A stretch of DNA of 64,000 nucleotides from Fusicatenibacter saccharivorans (GCF_027667425.1 NZ_JAQEGR010000009.1:1-64000); one strand, 5' to 3'; shown: positions 52,673-60,607, counted from the stretch's first letter. Numbers and translations are program-made. The notes: generated from the sequence alone by a model not told the origin.

Positions 52673-53288
52673 GGCGTGCCTCCTTATTTTTCAGAATCAG
52701 GAGCCATTGCTCGTCACCGGCCATTCGCCCATCTGTTTTTTCAATGATAAGCAGCGGATCATAAAAGGGAAGTCCCATTTCTTTTAAAATGTCTTTGGCA
52801 TGATCGCGTGTTTTGGGAAAACAGCGGCTTTCCAGAAACCAGGTAAAATCATCCCAGGTCGGATGCTCCACAACGCCAAAGGCACGAAGCGGAATTTTTT
52901 TTGTGTAATTCTGGATTGCAATTTTCTCATGACGGAAGTCGATATCAATCGTTGTGCAAAGCTGATCGCGGTAAAGAAAACACATCCGCGTTTTGACATC
53001 GGGATCCGTGCTGAAACAGTGAGCACGGGCAATTTGATTGTATACCGTCTGCCTGCTGACCTGAAAGGTGCGCGCGATCTCGGCAATACTTTTTCCCTGC
53101 TGCTGCATGGCAGCCATCTGAATGATTTGTGGCAGCGAAAAAGCAGGTTTTCTTCCAGCTGCATGGCGCAGTGCTTCTTTTTTCGCTAACTGCTGGTATT
53201 GTTTCGCGTCTTTGGAAAGCTTGCGCAGCTCCTTTGGGTCCGTTGTTCCAAAGATCTCGTAAATCTGTTGCTCAAATGTGTTTTTCAT
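52653..53288 (-). CDS. HTH protein partner of the HipA-like kinase
   Basis: 211 residues. A basic helical N-terminus is followed by a helix-turn-helix at about 66-90 (SIAEIARTFQVSRQTVYNQI, resolvase-like). The C-terminal domain contains IPLRAFGVVEHPTWDDF, FLESRCFPKTRD and IIEKTDGRMAGDEQW, a pattern that I associate with uncharacterised proteins next to HipA-like genes. CGAGGTGATTG precedes the ATG. It is the first gene of the pair and likely both antitoxin/regulator and N-terminal accessory of the kinase. The family is not functionally characterised as far as I know. Confidence 0.75.
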   Translation of the reverse strand: MKNTFEQQIYEIFGTTDPKELRKLSKDAKQYQQLAKKEALRHAAGRKPAFSLPQIIQMAAMQQQGKSIAEIARTFQVSRQTVYNQIARAHCFSTDPDVKTRMCFLYRDQLCTTIDIDFRHEKIAIQNYTKKIPLRAFGVVEHPTWDDFTWFLESRCFPKTRDHAKDILKEMGLPFYDPLLIIEKTDGRMAGDEQWLLILKNKEARHGTDPS

Positions 53289-53311
53289 GCAATCACCTCG
53301 TTTCTGCCATT

Positions 53312-53340
53312 ACTGTATCACAGAGATCTGAAAGCGTCAA
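53312..53340 (-). promoter_or_regulatory. Promoter of HTH/HipA-like operon
   Basis: On the minus strand TTGACG (complement of 53335-53340), 17 bases, TACAGT (complement of 53312-53317), 24 bases before the HTH gene. The spacer reads CTTTCAGATCTCTGTGA with the palindrome CAGATCTCTG-like core, a possible operator. Confidence 0.5.
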
Positions 53341-53437
53341 GAAATCATTTATTGACAAAAAACGAACTGATTGAGAAAAGTTACGGCTCGCAGATGTCTG
53401 AGAACAGCAATCATGGCGATGAAAGAACTTCCCTGCA

Positions 53438-53713
53438 GTGCAGGCAAAAGCTTGGCAGAAAAAAGCAAAGGCAGACCCCATTCTGCGTGAAAAACTGCTT
53501 CAGACAAGGGAAAATCCGAATCCAATCCACGCATTCTGCGAAATCTGCCATGCCTATGACGTTTCCATCTATGAAATGGATCTTGCCATGGCAGGTGAAG
53601 AATTTTACGCAGAAATCAAACGCAGCACCAATGGCGGCGGAGAAAATTCCCCGGCGCTTGAAGGGGAAGATGACTTCTATGAGCTGTTTCTGGCAGCGTT
53701 AGAAAATATATGA
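53438..53713 (+). pseudogene. Nif11-like leader-type ORF, probably frameshifted
   Basis: The frame from GTG 53438 encodes 91 residues: KAWQKKAKADPILREKL, HAFCEICHAYDVSIYEMDL, then RSTNGGGENSPALEGEDDFY. The first 50 residues look like a Nif11-type leader domain and the segment after the GGG is short. No ribosome site precedes the GTG. Directly upstream, ATG 53419 (context GCGATGAAAGAACTTCC) is in the +1 frame relative to it, which suggests a lost base near 53430. It may be a broken peptide gene. There is no maturation enzyme in the window. The 150-base stretch before it holds the divergent promoter. Confidence 0.4.
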
Positions 53714-53920
53714 TTTTTTGCGAAGAATGTAAGTATTGATGAGTGTGGAAAGCTGCATGGACAGTGCCTGATGAACCTGCGAAGGGCTTGCCATGTCGTA
53801 GACGACACCGTCAAAAACTTTGAAGCGTTTCTCTTCTGGAAGCATTTCATACTGTTCCAGCGTGACTTTTTCGAGCTGTGGTTGAAGAACTGGCGTCATA
53901 AAATACACATCTTTTCCCAA
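53699..53920 (-). pseudogene. Uma2-family nuclease, C-terminally truncated
   Basis: 73 residues, MTPVLQPQLEKVTLEQYEML to the stop at 53699. The beginning (LEQYEMLPEEKRFKVFDGVV, YDMASPSQVHQ) is the normal N-terminus of Uma2-family restriction-like nucleases, which are about 185-190 residues; all later catalytic motifs are gone. The stop lies 14 bases inside the adjacent Nif11-like ORF on the other strand. A deletion has likely fused the fragments. Not functional. Confidence 0.65.
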
Positions 53921-53937
53921 AAATGAAATGAAATCGC

Positions 53938-54180
53938 TTAAAATTCTTTCTTTAAATGTTCTGCGAGAATCGTATCGTAATCGCCTTCGATTTCCTCATC
54001 GCGCCCTGCATACCGCAGATTGGTCTCCACGCCGACCGGCTCCACATCGTCTGCAAATTCCCAGATATGATACCGCAGACCGCGGTGCTCAAAGTCGATG
54101 CTTCCGCAGTTGTCCTCTTCCGTATAGGAAAACGTGATTTTTTTCTCGTTTAAGACAGATTGAATTTGTGTCATATGCAT
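53938..54180 (-). CDS. Small hypothetical protein
   Basis: 80 residues from ATG (complement 54178-54180) with GGAGGT in front. It is acidic, contains FSYTEEDNCGSIDFEHRGLR and HIWEFADDVEPVGVETNLRY, and looks like a compact beta-rich fold of unknown family; similar short proteins occur in Lachnospiraceae. It has no signal or membrane segment. The frame is open to 54351, where it crosses the GH3 remnant, so the longer version is not supported. Confidence 0.6.
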   Translation of the reverse strand: MHMTQIQSVLNEKKITFSYTEEDNCGSIDFEHRGLRYHIWEFADDVEPVGVETNLRYAGRDEEIEGDYDTILAEHLKKEF

Positions 54181-54282
54181 AAAGCGTGATACCTCCGATT
54201 TTGTAGTTATCTGGAATAAAAAACAGCTACATTTGTTTACATTAGTATAGAACAGGGCGGGAGAAAATTCAATCGAAATTCT

Positions 54283-54799
54283 GGTCAGAATCATCGCAGC
54301 AGCTCTCACACGCGGTGTGCAGAGACAGCACGGGGTCGGAACGACCATCAAACATTACGCCTGCAACAATCAGGAAGAAAACCGCCGCGGCGTATCGAGC
54401 ATCGTCTCCGAGCGCGCTCTGCGTGAGATCTATCTGAAGGGCTTCGAAATTGCAATCAAAGAATCCCAGCCAAAGGCGATCATGACCTCCTACAACAAGG
54501 TAAACGGTGTCCACACCGCCAACAGCTACGATCTGTGCACAACCGCTGCAAGAAAGGAATGGGGCTTTGCCGGCATCATCATGACAGACTGGACCACAAC
54601 AAACGCCGACGGAGGCTCCTCTGCCGCAAAATGCATTGCTGCCGGAAACGATCTTGTGATGCCGGGAACCGAAACCGACCGCCGCGAAATCCTGGATGCG
54701 CTGAGTGCCGAAAATGACCAGTATCTCGAGGAAAAAGACCTGACCGCCTGTGCCCAGAGAATCCTGGAAATGATTTTTACTTCCAATTCATATGAATAA
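54283..54799 (+). pseudogene. GH3 beta-glucosidase remnant
   Basis: The frame through RQHGVGTTIKHYACNNQEEN, KAIMTSYNKVNGVHTANSYD, GFAGIIMTDW (GH3 nucleophile Asp) and NDLVMPGTET, ending CAQRILEMIFTSNSYE at the TAA of 54797-54799, is the end of a GH3 catalytic barrel. In GH3 enzymes with permuted domain order this is the natural C-terminus, so only the 3' end survives; about 80 percent of the gene is missing upstream of 54283. The first usable start (54317) is inside the barrel. No product is expected. Confidence 0.7.
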
Positions 54800-54880
54800 T
54801 GCGGCGTTTTCAGGGATAAAATAACATCAGAAATAGCTGCCGCCTCTTCGCAAAGCAAAATTTTCCATGCGGGCTTTGAA

Positions 54881-54921
54881 TGTTACAGTTCGCTGAGATG
54901 CAGTGAACTGTAACATTCAAA
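54881..54921. repeat. Palindrome after GH3 remnant
   Basis: TTTGAATGTTACAGTTC pairs with GAACTGTAACATTCAAA across a loop of about 10 bases. There is no T-run; it may act as a terminator or be a repeat. The GTGAACTGTAAC unit is also found next to the palindrome at 10567-10627 (10627-10638). Confidence 0.55.
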
Positions 54922-55005
54922 TAGTTGGGCAATTTCACGATTGAAATTTCCCATAACATGTATTAGAATATAAATGATATCAATAAATACGAGGACGTGA
55001 AAAGA

Positions 55006-55269
55006 ATGTCAGGATTAAGTAACACACAATATTTTAAAGTAAAAACAGAGCCGGAGATTCAGGTAAAAGAGGTACTCGAAACCGTTTACAACGCCATGGT
55101 AGAAAAAGGGTATAATCCAGTCAACCAGATCGTAGGCTATATCATGTCAGGCGACCCGACGTACATCACAAGCTTTAAGGGGGCCAGAAGCCTGATCATG
55201 AAAGTAGAGCGTGATGAACTGGTAGAGGAACTGTTAAAAGAGTACATCAAAAATGAATCCTGGAAGTGA
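55006..55269 (+). CDS. ireB: IreB/UPF0297 family regulatory phosphoprotein
   Basis: 87 residues, small helical dimer family. Starts MSGLSNTQYFKVKTEPEIQV. IreB is a substrate of the IreK (PrkC-like) kinase in enterococci and modulates cephalosporin tolerance; the phosphorylated threonine lies near the N-terminus. It heads ireB-ruvX-UPF0473, the same order as yrzL-yrrK-yrzB in B. subtilis. ATG 55006 has GAGGA; GTG 54997 is an alternative. Confidence 0.92.
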   Translation: MSGLSNTQYFKVKTEPEIQVKEVLETVYNAMVEKGYNPVNQIVGYIMSGDPTYITSFKGARSLIMKVERDELVEELLKEYIKNESWK

Positions 55270-55280
55270 GCGTAATTACT

Positions 55281-55724
55281 ATGAGAATAATGGGATTAGA
55301 TTACGGCTCAAAAACAGTAGGGGTGGCAGTCAGCGACGCCCTGGGTCTTACTGCGCAGGGAATCGAAATTGTCCGCAGAAAATCGGAGAATAAGCTGCGT
55401 CAGACGCTGGCCCGGATTGAAGAGATAGCAAAAGAGTACGGCGTGGAAAAAATCGTACTCGGCTTCCCGAAACATATGAACAACGACATCGGAGAGCGGG
55501 CCGAAAAATCTCTCGAGTTCAAAGAAATGCTGGAGAGACGGACAGGTCTGCCCGTTGTCATGTGGGACGAGCGGCTGACAACGGTCGAAGCAGACCGCAC
55601 CATGATGGAAACCGGAATCCGCAGGGAAAACCGCAAGGAGTACGTAGATATGATTGCAGCTGTTTTTATCCTGCAGGGATATCTGGACTATCTTTCCCAT
55701 CAGAAGGAATCACAGGAAAACTGA
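55281..55724 (+). CDS. ruvX: RuvX/YqgF putative pre-16S rRNA nuclease
   Basis: 147 residues, RNase H-like fold. Catalytic aspartates: MGLDYGSKTVGVAVSDALGL (first Asp), IVLGFPKHMNNDIGERA and the C-terminal VDMIAAVFILQGYLD with the last acid. It matures 16S rRNA 5' ends or resolves Holliday junctions. The start ATG 55281 was preferred; the GTG at 55266 overlaps the upstream stop. Co-transcribed with ireB and the UPF0473 gene. Confidence 0.92.
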   Translation: MRIMGLDYGSKTVGVAVSDALGLTAQGIEIVRRKSENKLRQTLARIEEIAKEYGVEKIVLGFPKHMNNDIGERAEKSLEFKEMLERRTGLPVVMWDERLTTVEADRTMMETGIRRENRKEYVDMIAAVFILQGYLDYLSHQKESQEN

Positions 55725-55739
55725 ACAAAGGAATATTGT

Positions 55740-56000
55740 ATGGAAAAAATAACATTTGTAACAGATGATGGCGGCAAAGAAGAATTTTACGTGGAGGAGC
55801 AGACCAGAATCAACGGAGTCAACTATATTCTGGTATCCGATTCGAAGGACGACGAGGCAAATGCCTATATTCTGAAGGATATCTCCACCGACACCGACGC
55901 AGAGGCAGAGTATGTTATGGTAGAAGACGACACCGAATTCGATGCCGTTTCCGGCGTATTTGCTTCCATGTTGGATGACGAGGCAGACATCACCTATTGA
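55740..56000 (+). CDS. DUF1292/UPF0473 family protein
   Basis: 86 residues, acidic: MEKITFVTDDGGKEEFYVEE start, with FDAVSGVFASMLDDEADITY end. This is the YrzB family of unknown function, always found after yrrK in Firmicutes. It completes the ireB-ruvX-UPF0473 unit. Confidence 0.9.
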   Translation: MEKITFVTDDGGKEEFYVEEQTRINGVNYILVSDSKDDEANAYILKDISTDTDAEAEYVMVEDDTEFDAVSGVFASMLDDEADITY

Positions 56001-56178
56001 ACCAGCCGTTTTGAAGCCATACCGGGACGCAGACGAAGCGGGACCGGGACAGCGCTTTAAAGGGCAAATCCTGCAGGTGCGGGATATGCTCCATCAGCCT
56101 GAAGTGACGCTCAGGGGATGCGTGCGTGAAGCCGTACCGGTAACGGAATCGTTTGGAAAACATGCGCGGAGGTGCTAT
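56001..56178 (+). promoter_or_regulatory. GC-rich leader of RNase J gene
   Basis: A 178-base stretch without a convincing gene, although one frame is open through it. It contains a direct repeat TGAAGCCATACCGG (about 56012) / TGAAGCCGTACCGG (about 56128) and GC-rich segments that can fold. RNase J genes are often regulated through their leader; the element here is not a known riboswitch class as far as I can see. Confidence 0.35.
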
Positions 56179-57843
56179 TTGAAAAAGAATAATGGAAGTA
56201 AATTAAAAATTATACCGCTTGGCGGTCTGGAACAGATCGGTATGAACATCACCGTTTTCGAGTATGAGGACAGTATCATCGTCGTAGACTGCGGACTTGC
56301 ATTCCCGGAAGACGACATGCTCGGTATCGACCTGGTCATCCCGGATGTAACATATCTGAAAGAAAACATCGACAAAGTCAAAGGCTTCGTCATCACCCAC
56401 GGCCACGAGGACCATATCGGAGCCCTGCCTTACATCTTAAAAGAAGTGAATGTACCGGTCTACGCCACCAAACTGACGATTGGCCTGATCGAAAACAAAT
56501 TAAAGGAGCACAACCTGCTCCGCACCACAAAACGGAAAATCATCAAACACGGACAGTCCATCAACCTGGGCGCATTCCGCATTGAGTTTATCAAAACAAA
56601 CCACAGTATTGCAGATGCAGCAGCACTGGCAATCTACTCCCCGGCTGGCATCATCGTCCACACCGGAGACTTCAAAGTCGACTACACACCAGTCTTTGGT
56701 GATGTCATCGACCTGCAGAGATTCGCAGAGATCGGAAAGAAAGGCGTTCTGGCACTGATGTGCGACAGTACCAATGCAGAGCGGCCTGGCTTTACCATGT
56801 CCGAGCGGACCGTAGGAAAGACGATCGACGGCCTGTTTGCCGAGCATCAGAATTCCCGAATCATCATCGCAACCTTCGCATCGAACGTTGACCGTGTGCA
56901 GCAGATCATCAACTCTGCTTATAAATACGGCCGTAAAGTTGTCATCGAAGGCCGCAGTATGGTCAACATCATCTCCATCGCGCAGGAGCTTGGCTACATC
57001 AATATCCCGGAAAATACCCTGATCGATGTGGAGCAGATGAAAAACTACACCGGCGAGCAGCTTGTCCTGATCACCACCGGAAGCCAGGGCGAGTCCATGG
57101 CAGCACTGTCCCGTATGGCGGCACACCTGCACAAAAAGATCTCGATCCTGCCGGGCGACACCGTGATCTTCAGTTCCCACCCAATCCCGGGAAATGAAAA
57201 AGCCGTTTCAAACGTCATCAACGAACTGTCTGCACAGGGTGCCAACGTCGTATTCCAGGACGTTCACGTATCCGGACATGCCTGCCAGGAGGAAATCAAA
57301 CTGATCTACTCCCTGGTAAAACCGAAATACGCCATTCCGGTACACGGCGAATACCGCCACTTAAAAGCACACGCAGAAGTAGCACAGAGCCTCGGCATCC
57401 CGAAAGAGAACATCTTTCTCATGTATTCCGGTGATGTCATGGAACTCGATGAGGACGGCGCAGCAGTAACTGGCAAAGTCCACACCGGAGCCATCATGGT
57501 CGACGGACTCGGCGTTGGTGATGTAGGAAATATCGTCCTGCGTGACCGCCAGCATCTGTCCGAGGACGGAATCATGGTCGTTGTACTGACTCTCGAAAAG
57601 AGAACGAACCAGCTTCTGGCCGGCCCGGACATCGTATCCCGCGGTTTCGTCTATGTACGCGAATCCGAGGATTTGATGGGCGAGGCAAGAGAAGTTGTAG
57701 AAGAGGCGCTGGATGGCTGCCTTTCCAAAAATATCTCCGACTGGGGCAAGATCAAATCCACGATCAAAGATGCCCTCGGCGATTATGTATGGAAGAAAAC
57801 AAAGAGAAGACCGATGATCCTTCCGATCATCATGGAGGCATAA
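56179..57843 (+). CDS. rnj: Ribonuclease J
   Basis: 554 residues. Metallo-beta-lactamase/beta-CASP ribonuclease with 5'-3' exo- and endonuclease activity on mRNA and rRNA. The zinc motif HGHEDH has H74, H76, D78, H79, the same numbering as B. subtilis RNase J1. SSHPIPGNEKAVSNVI (beta-CASP) and the C-terminal dimer domain (LLAGPDIVSRGFVYVRES) are present. The start is TTG 56179, with GGAGGTG in front; the open frame back to 55942 overlaps the UPF0473 gene in another frame. Confidence 0.94.
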   Translation: MKKNNGSKLKIIPLGGLEQIGMNITVFEYEDSIIVVDCGLAFPEDDMLGIDLVIPDVTYLKENIDKVKGFVITHGHEDHIGALPYILKEVNVPVYATKLTIGLIENKLKEHNLLRTTKRKIIKHGQSINLGAFRIEFIKTNHSIADAAALAIYSPAGIIVHTGDFKVDYTPVFGDVIDLQRFAEIGKKGVLALMCDSTNAERPGFTMSERTVGKTIDGLFAEHQNSRIIIATFASNVDRVQQIINSAYKYGRKVVIEGRSMVNIISIAQELGYINIPENTLIDVEQMKNYTGEQLVLITTGSQGESMAALSRMAAHLHKKISILPGDTVIFSSHPIPGNEKAVSNVINELSAQGANVVFQDVHVSGHACQEEIKLIYSLVKPKYAIPVHGEYRHLKAHAEVAQSLGIPKENIFLMYSGDVMELDEDGAAVTGKVHTGAIMVDGLGVGDVGNIVLRDRQHLSEDGIMVVVLTLEKRTNQLLAGPDIVSRGFVYVRESEDLMGEAREVVEEALDGCLSKNISDWGKIKSTIKDALGDYVWKKTKRRPMILPIIMEA

Positions 57844-57848
57844 ATACC

Positions 57849-58184
57849 ATGGACAAAGTAACAGAATGTCTGGATGCGCTCATCGAAGAAATGAGGGAGA
57901 GCAGGGCATATCAGAATTACTTGTGGATGGAAGAGGAACTTGAAAAAGACCCGGACTTAAAAAGCCGGGTCGACGACTATCGAATCCGCAACTACCGACT
58001 GCAGCAGTCCGAAAACGTAGACCTTTACGATGCGGTAGATTCCCTGGAGCGGGATTCCTACGCACTCCGCAAAAGCGAGAAAGCAAACGCCTATCTTGAA
58101 GCGGAACTCGAGGTCTGTAAGATGGTACAGAAGGTGCAGGACTGCATTTCAGAGGCAATCCGCATCGGAGTACCGGAAATCTAA
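57849..58184 (+). CDS. YlbF/YmcA-family regulator
   Basis: 111 residues, helical. MDKVTECLDALIEEMRESRA start. The Com_YlbF fold forms the Y-complex (YlbF-YmcA-YaaT) that guides RNase Y in B. subtilis. It begins 5 bases after the RNase J stop, so it is co-translated with an RNase; this fits a role in RNA turnover. A paralogous partner is not in the window. Confidence 0.82.
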   Translation: MDKVTECLDALIEEMRESRAYQNYLWMEEELEKDPDLKSRVDDYRIRNYRLQQSENVDLYDAVDSLERDSYALRKSEKANAYLEAELEVCKMVQKVQDCISEAIRIGVPEI

Positions 58185-58210
58185 AACCGAAAATCAAAAG
58201 GAGAGCGCCC

Positions 58211-58624
58211 ATGTCCGAAAAGAAAAGGGATGCCGGATACCGCGCAGCGCTGACAGGTGCGAAAGGAACCGTGCGCCTGCTCATTTACGTCTGCGTGATT
58301 CTTGTGATCATTCTGGCAGCGAAAACTTCATATCAGTTTGGACATGACGTGTTTGCCGAGGAGCCAGTCGCATCCAGAGGAAAAGGAAAGGAAGTCACCG
58401 TACAGGTGCGTTCCGGCATGGAGGCGAAAGAACTTGGCGAACTCCTGAAAGACAACGGACTGATCGACGAAAGCCTTCTGGTTTTCGAAGTCCAGTACCG
58501 CCTGTCCGGCTACTACGGCGGCATCAAGGACGGTTCCTACGTGCTGAACACCGCACAGACCGTCGATGAAATGCTGGAAATTCTGGCGGGCGTCAACACC
58601 GAAGGACAGCCGTCCGCGGAATAA
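58211..58624 (+). CDS. Short MltG/YceG-like membrane protein
   Basis: 137 residues. One N-terminal transmembrane helix (about 22-41, LLIYVCVILVIILAAKTSYQ), then an extracellular LysM-like subdomain (EVTVQVRSGMEAKELGELLK, LLVFEVQYRLSGYYGGIKDG) as in the N-terminal part of MltG endolytic transglycosylases. The catalytic domain of MltG (another 200 residues with its glutamate) is absent. In B. subtilis the full-length homologue YrrL stands at the same place in this cluster, so this looks like a shortened version, possibly a binding-only protein. Confidence 0.75.
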   Translation: MSEKKRDAGYRAALTGAKGTVRLLIYVCVILVIILAAKTSYQFGHDVFAEEPVASRGKGKEVTVQVRSGMEAKELGELLKDNGLIDESLLVFEVQYRLSGYYGGIKDGSYVLNTAQTVDEMLEILAGVNTEGQPSAE

Positions 58625-58654
58625 CGCACGTTTGCAAAACAAGAGGAATCTTAC

Positions 58655-59320
58655 ATGATAATAGACGAACGAATGGTAACCTACATCAATTCCCTGGACA
58701 CCGGCCACACCCCGTTTCTGGAAAATCTGGAGCGGACGGCCAAACAGACAAAAGTGCCGATCATTCGCCGTGAAATGCAGAGCTTTTTAAAAGTATTCTT
58801 AAAGATGAAACAGCCAAAGAGAATCCTGGAGGTAGGAACTGCCGTAGGATTCTCTGCTGTTTTCATGGCACAGTACGGCGAACCGGACGCAGAGATTACC
58901 ACAATAGAAAATTACGAAAAACGCATCCCGATCGCACGGGAGAACTTCGAAAAATCCGGCTTCGCCGACCGCATCACGCTGATCCCGGGAGACGCTGCAG
59001 AAGTCTTAAAAACCCTGGATGGTCCGTACGATTTTATCTTTATGGACGCCGCTAAGGGACAGTACATCCACTTCCTGCCGGAAGTCCTGCGTGTCCTTGA
59101 TAAGAACGGCGTACTGATCACCGACAACGTGCTGCAGGACGGCGACGTCATCGAATCCCGCTTCGCCGTGGAACGCCGGAACCGCACGATCCACAAACGG
59201 ATGCGGGAATACTTATTTGAACTGACACACAATGAAGGGCTGCTGACATCGGTCGTGCCGCTGGGAGATGGAATCGCGATCACGATGAAAAGCCATGAGA
59301 AGAGAGAGGAAACAACATGA
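58655..59320 (+). CDS. trmR: TrmR-like SAM-dependent O-methyltransferase
   Basis: 221 residues. Rossmann SAM-binding motif LEVGTAVGFSAVFMAQYG, metal-ligand region FIFMDAAKGQYIHFLPEV and LITDNVLQDGDVIES, as in class I O-methyltransferases. The B. subtilis homologue YrrM (TrmR) methylates 5-hydroxyuridine at position 34 of tRNAs. The next gene encodes the U32 protein TrhP-type enzyme that makes the hydroxyl group, so the two act in sequence. The stop overlaps the U32 start (ATGA). Confidence 0.88.
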   Translation: MIIDERMVTYINSLDTGHTPFLENLERTAKQTKVPIIRREMQSFLKVFLKMKQPKRILEVGTAVGFSAVFMAQYGEPDAEITTIENYEKRIPIARENFEKSGFADRITLIPGDAAEVLKTLDGPYDFIFMDAAKGQYIHFLPEVLRVLDKNGVLITDNVLQDGDVIESRFAVERRNRTIHKRMREYLFELTHNEGLLTSVVPLGDGIAITMKSHEKREETT

Positions 59321-60546
59321 GAAAACCGGAATTACTGGTTCCAGCCAGCAGTCTGGAAGTATTAAAAGTAGCAGTGATCTTCGGCGCAGATGCCGTATAT
59401 ATCGGCGGAGAAGTCTTCGGACTCCGCGCGAAGGCGAAGAACTTTTCGATGGAAGATATGAAAGAAGGCGTGGAGTTTGCGCATGCGCATGGAGTGAAAG
59501 TGTATGTCACCGCGAATATTCTGGCACATAATCAGGATCTGGAGGGTGTGCGGGCTTACTTTGCCGAATTGAAAGAGATTGGACCGGATGCACTCATTAT
59601 TTCGGATCCGGGAGTGTATCGCATCGCCATGGAAGTGTGCCCGGAGATTGAGCGGCATATCAGTACACAGGCGAATAATACGAACTATGGAACGTATCAG
59701 TTCTGGTATGAACAGGGGGCGAAGCGCGTCGTGACAGCGCGGGAGCTGTCTCTGGCAGAGATCAAAGAGATTCGGGAGCACATTCCGGAGGAGATGGAGA
59801 TTGAGACGTTTATTCATGGGGCGATGTGTATTTCGTACTCGGGAAGATGTCTGCTGTCCAATTATTTCACGGGAAGAGATGCGAACCAGGGGGCTTGTAC
59901 ACATCCGTGCCGGTGGAAGTATGCGGTCATGGAAGAGTCCAGACCGGGGGAGTATCTGCCGGTGTATGAGAATGAGAGAGGGACGTATATCTTTAACTCG
60001 AAAGATCTTTGTATGATTGAGCATATCCCGGATTTGCTGGATGCGGGGATTGACAGTTATAAGATTGAAGGAAGAATGAAGACGGCGCTGTATGTGGCGA
60101 CGGTGGCAAGGACGTATCGGAAGGCGATTGATGATTATCTGGAGAGCCCTAAGAAGTATGAGGAGAATATGGAGTGGTATCGGGATCAGATCTCGAACTG
60201 TACGTACAGGCAGTTTACTACGGGATTTTTCTATGGGAAGCCGGATCATGAGAGCCAGATTTATGATAGTAATACGTATGTGAAGGAGTATACGTATCTG
60301 GGGATTGTTGGGGAGAAGAATGAAAAAAGCAGATATGCGATTGAGCAGAGGAATAAGTTTTCGGTTGGGGAAGAAATTGAAGTGATGAAACCGGATGGGG
60401 AGAATGTCCGCGTTACGGTGAAGGGGATCTGGGATGATGAAGGGAACCAGATGGAGAGTGCGCCGCATCCGAAGCAGAAATTGTGGATTGATCTTGGCGT
60501 GGAATTGGATAGGTTTGATATTTTGAGAAGGAAAGAAATGGAATAG
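59317..60546 (+). CDS. U32-family peptidase/tRNA hydroxylase subunit (TrhP-type)
   Basis: 409 residues. The N-terminal barrel ELLVPASSLEVLKVAVIFGA is followed by the 4Fe-4S cysteine region GAMCISYSGRCLLSNYFTGR and GACTHPCRWKY, the U32 signature ANNTNYGT and ESYKIEGRMKT-like DSYKIEGRMKT. B. subtilis YrrN/YrrO (TrhP1/P2) hydroxylate U34 of tRNA; this gene stands at their place. Base composition of the last two-thirds (from about 59540) differs from the first third: more G/A- and T-ending codons. The stop is followed by a terminator. Confidence 0.88.
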   Translation: MRKPELLVPASSLEVLKVAVIFGADAVYIGGEVFGLRAKAKNFSMEDMKEGVEFAHAHGVKVYVTANILAHNQDLEGVRAYFAELKEIGPDALIISDPGVYRIAMEVCPEIERHISTQANNTNYGTYQFWYEQGAKRVVTARELSLAEIKEIREHIPEEMEIETFIHGAMCISYSGRCLLSNYFTGRDANQGACTHPCRWKYAVMEESRPGEYLPVYENERGTYIFNSKDLCMIEHIPDLLDAGIDSYKIEGRMKTALYVATVARTYRKAIDDYLESPKKYEENMEWYRDQISNCTYRQFTTGFFYGKPDHESQIYDSNTYVKEYTYLGIVGEKNEKSRYAIEQRNKFSVGEEIEVMKPDGENVRVTVKGIWDDEGNQMESAPHPKQKLWIDLGVELDRFDILRRKEME

Positions 60547-60563
60547 GATAGGAAAATAAAAGG

Positions 60564-60607
60564 GGATTAGGAACGTGTCATTTTCGAAAGGTTGCTAATC
60601 CTTTTTT
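60564..60607 (+). terminator. Terminator of U32 operon
   Basis: GGATTAG (60564-60570) pairs with CTAATCC (60595-60601), then six T. Confidence 0.75.

Noticed and set aside
53199..53702. 167-codon plus-strand ORF covering the HTH promoter region
   Set aside because: Random-looking composition, no ribosome site, antisense to the start of the HTH gene.
55942..56178. 79-residue N-terminal extension of RNase J
   Set aside because: It overlaps the UPF0473 gene in another frame; the TTG at 56179 has a perfect ribosome site and gives the usual HGHEDH numbering.
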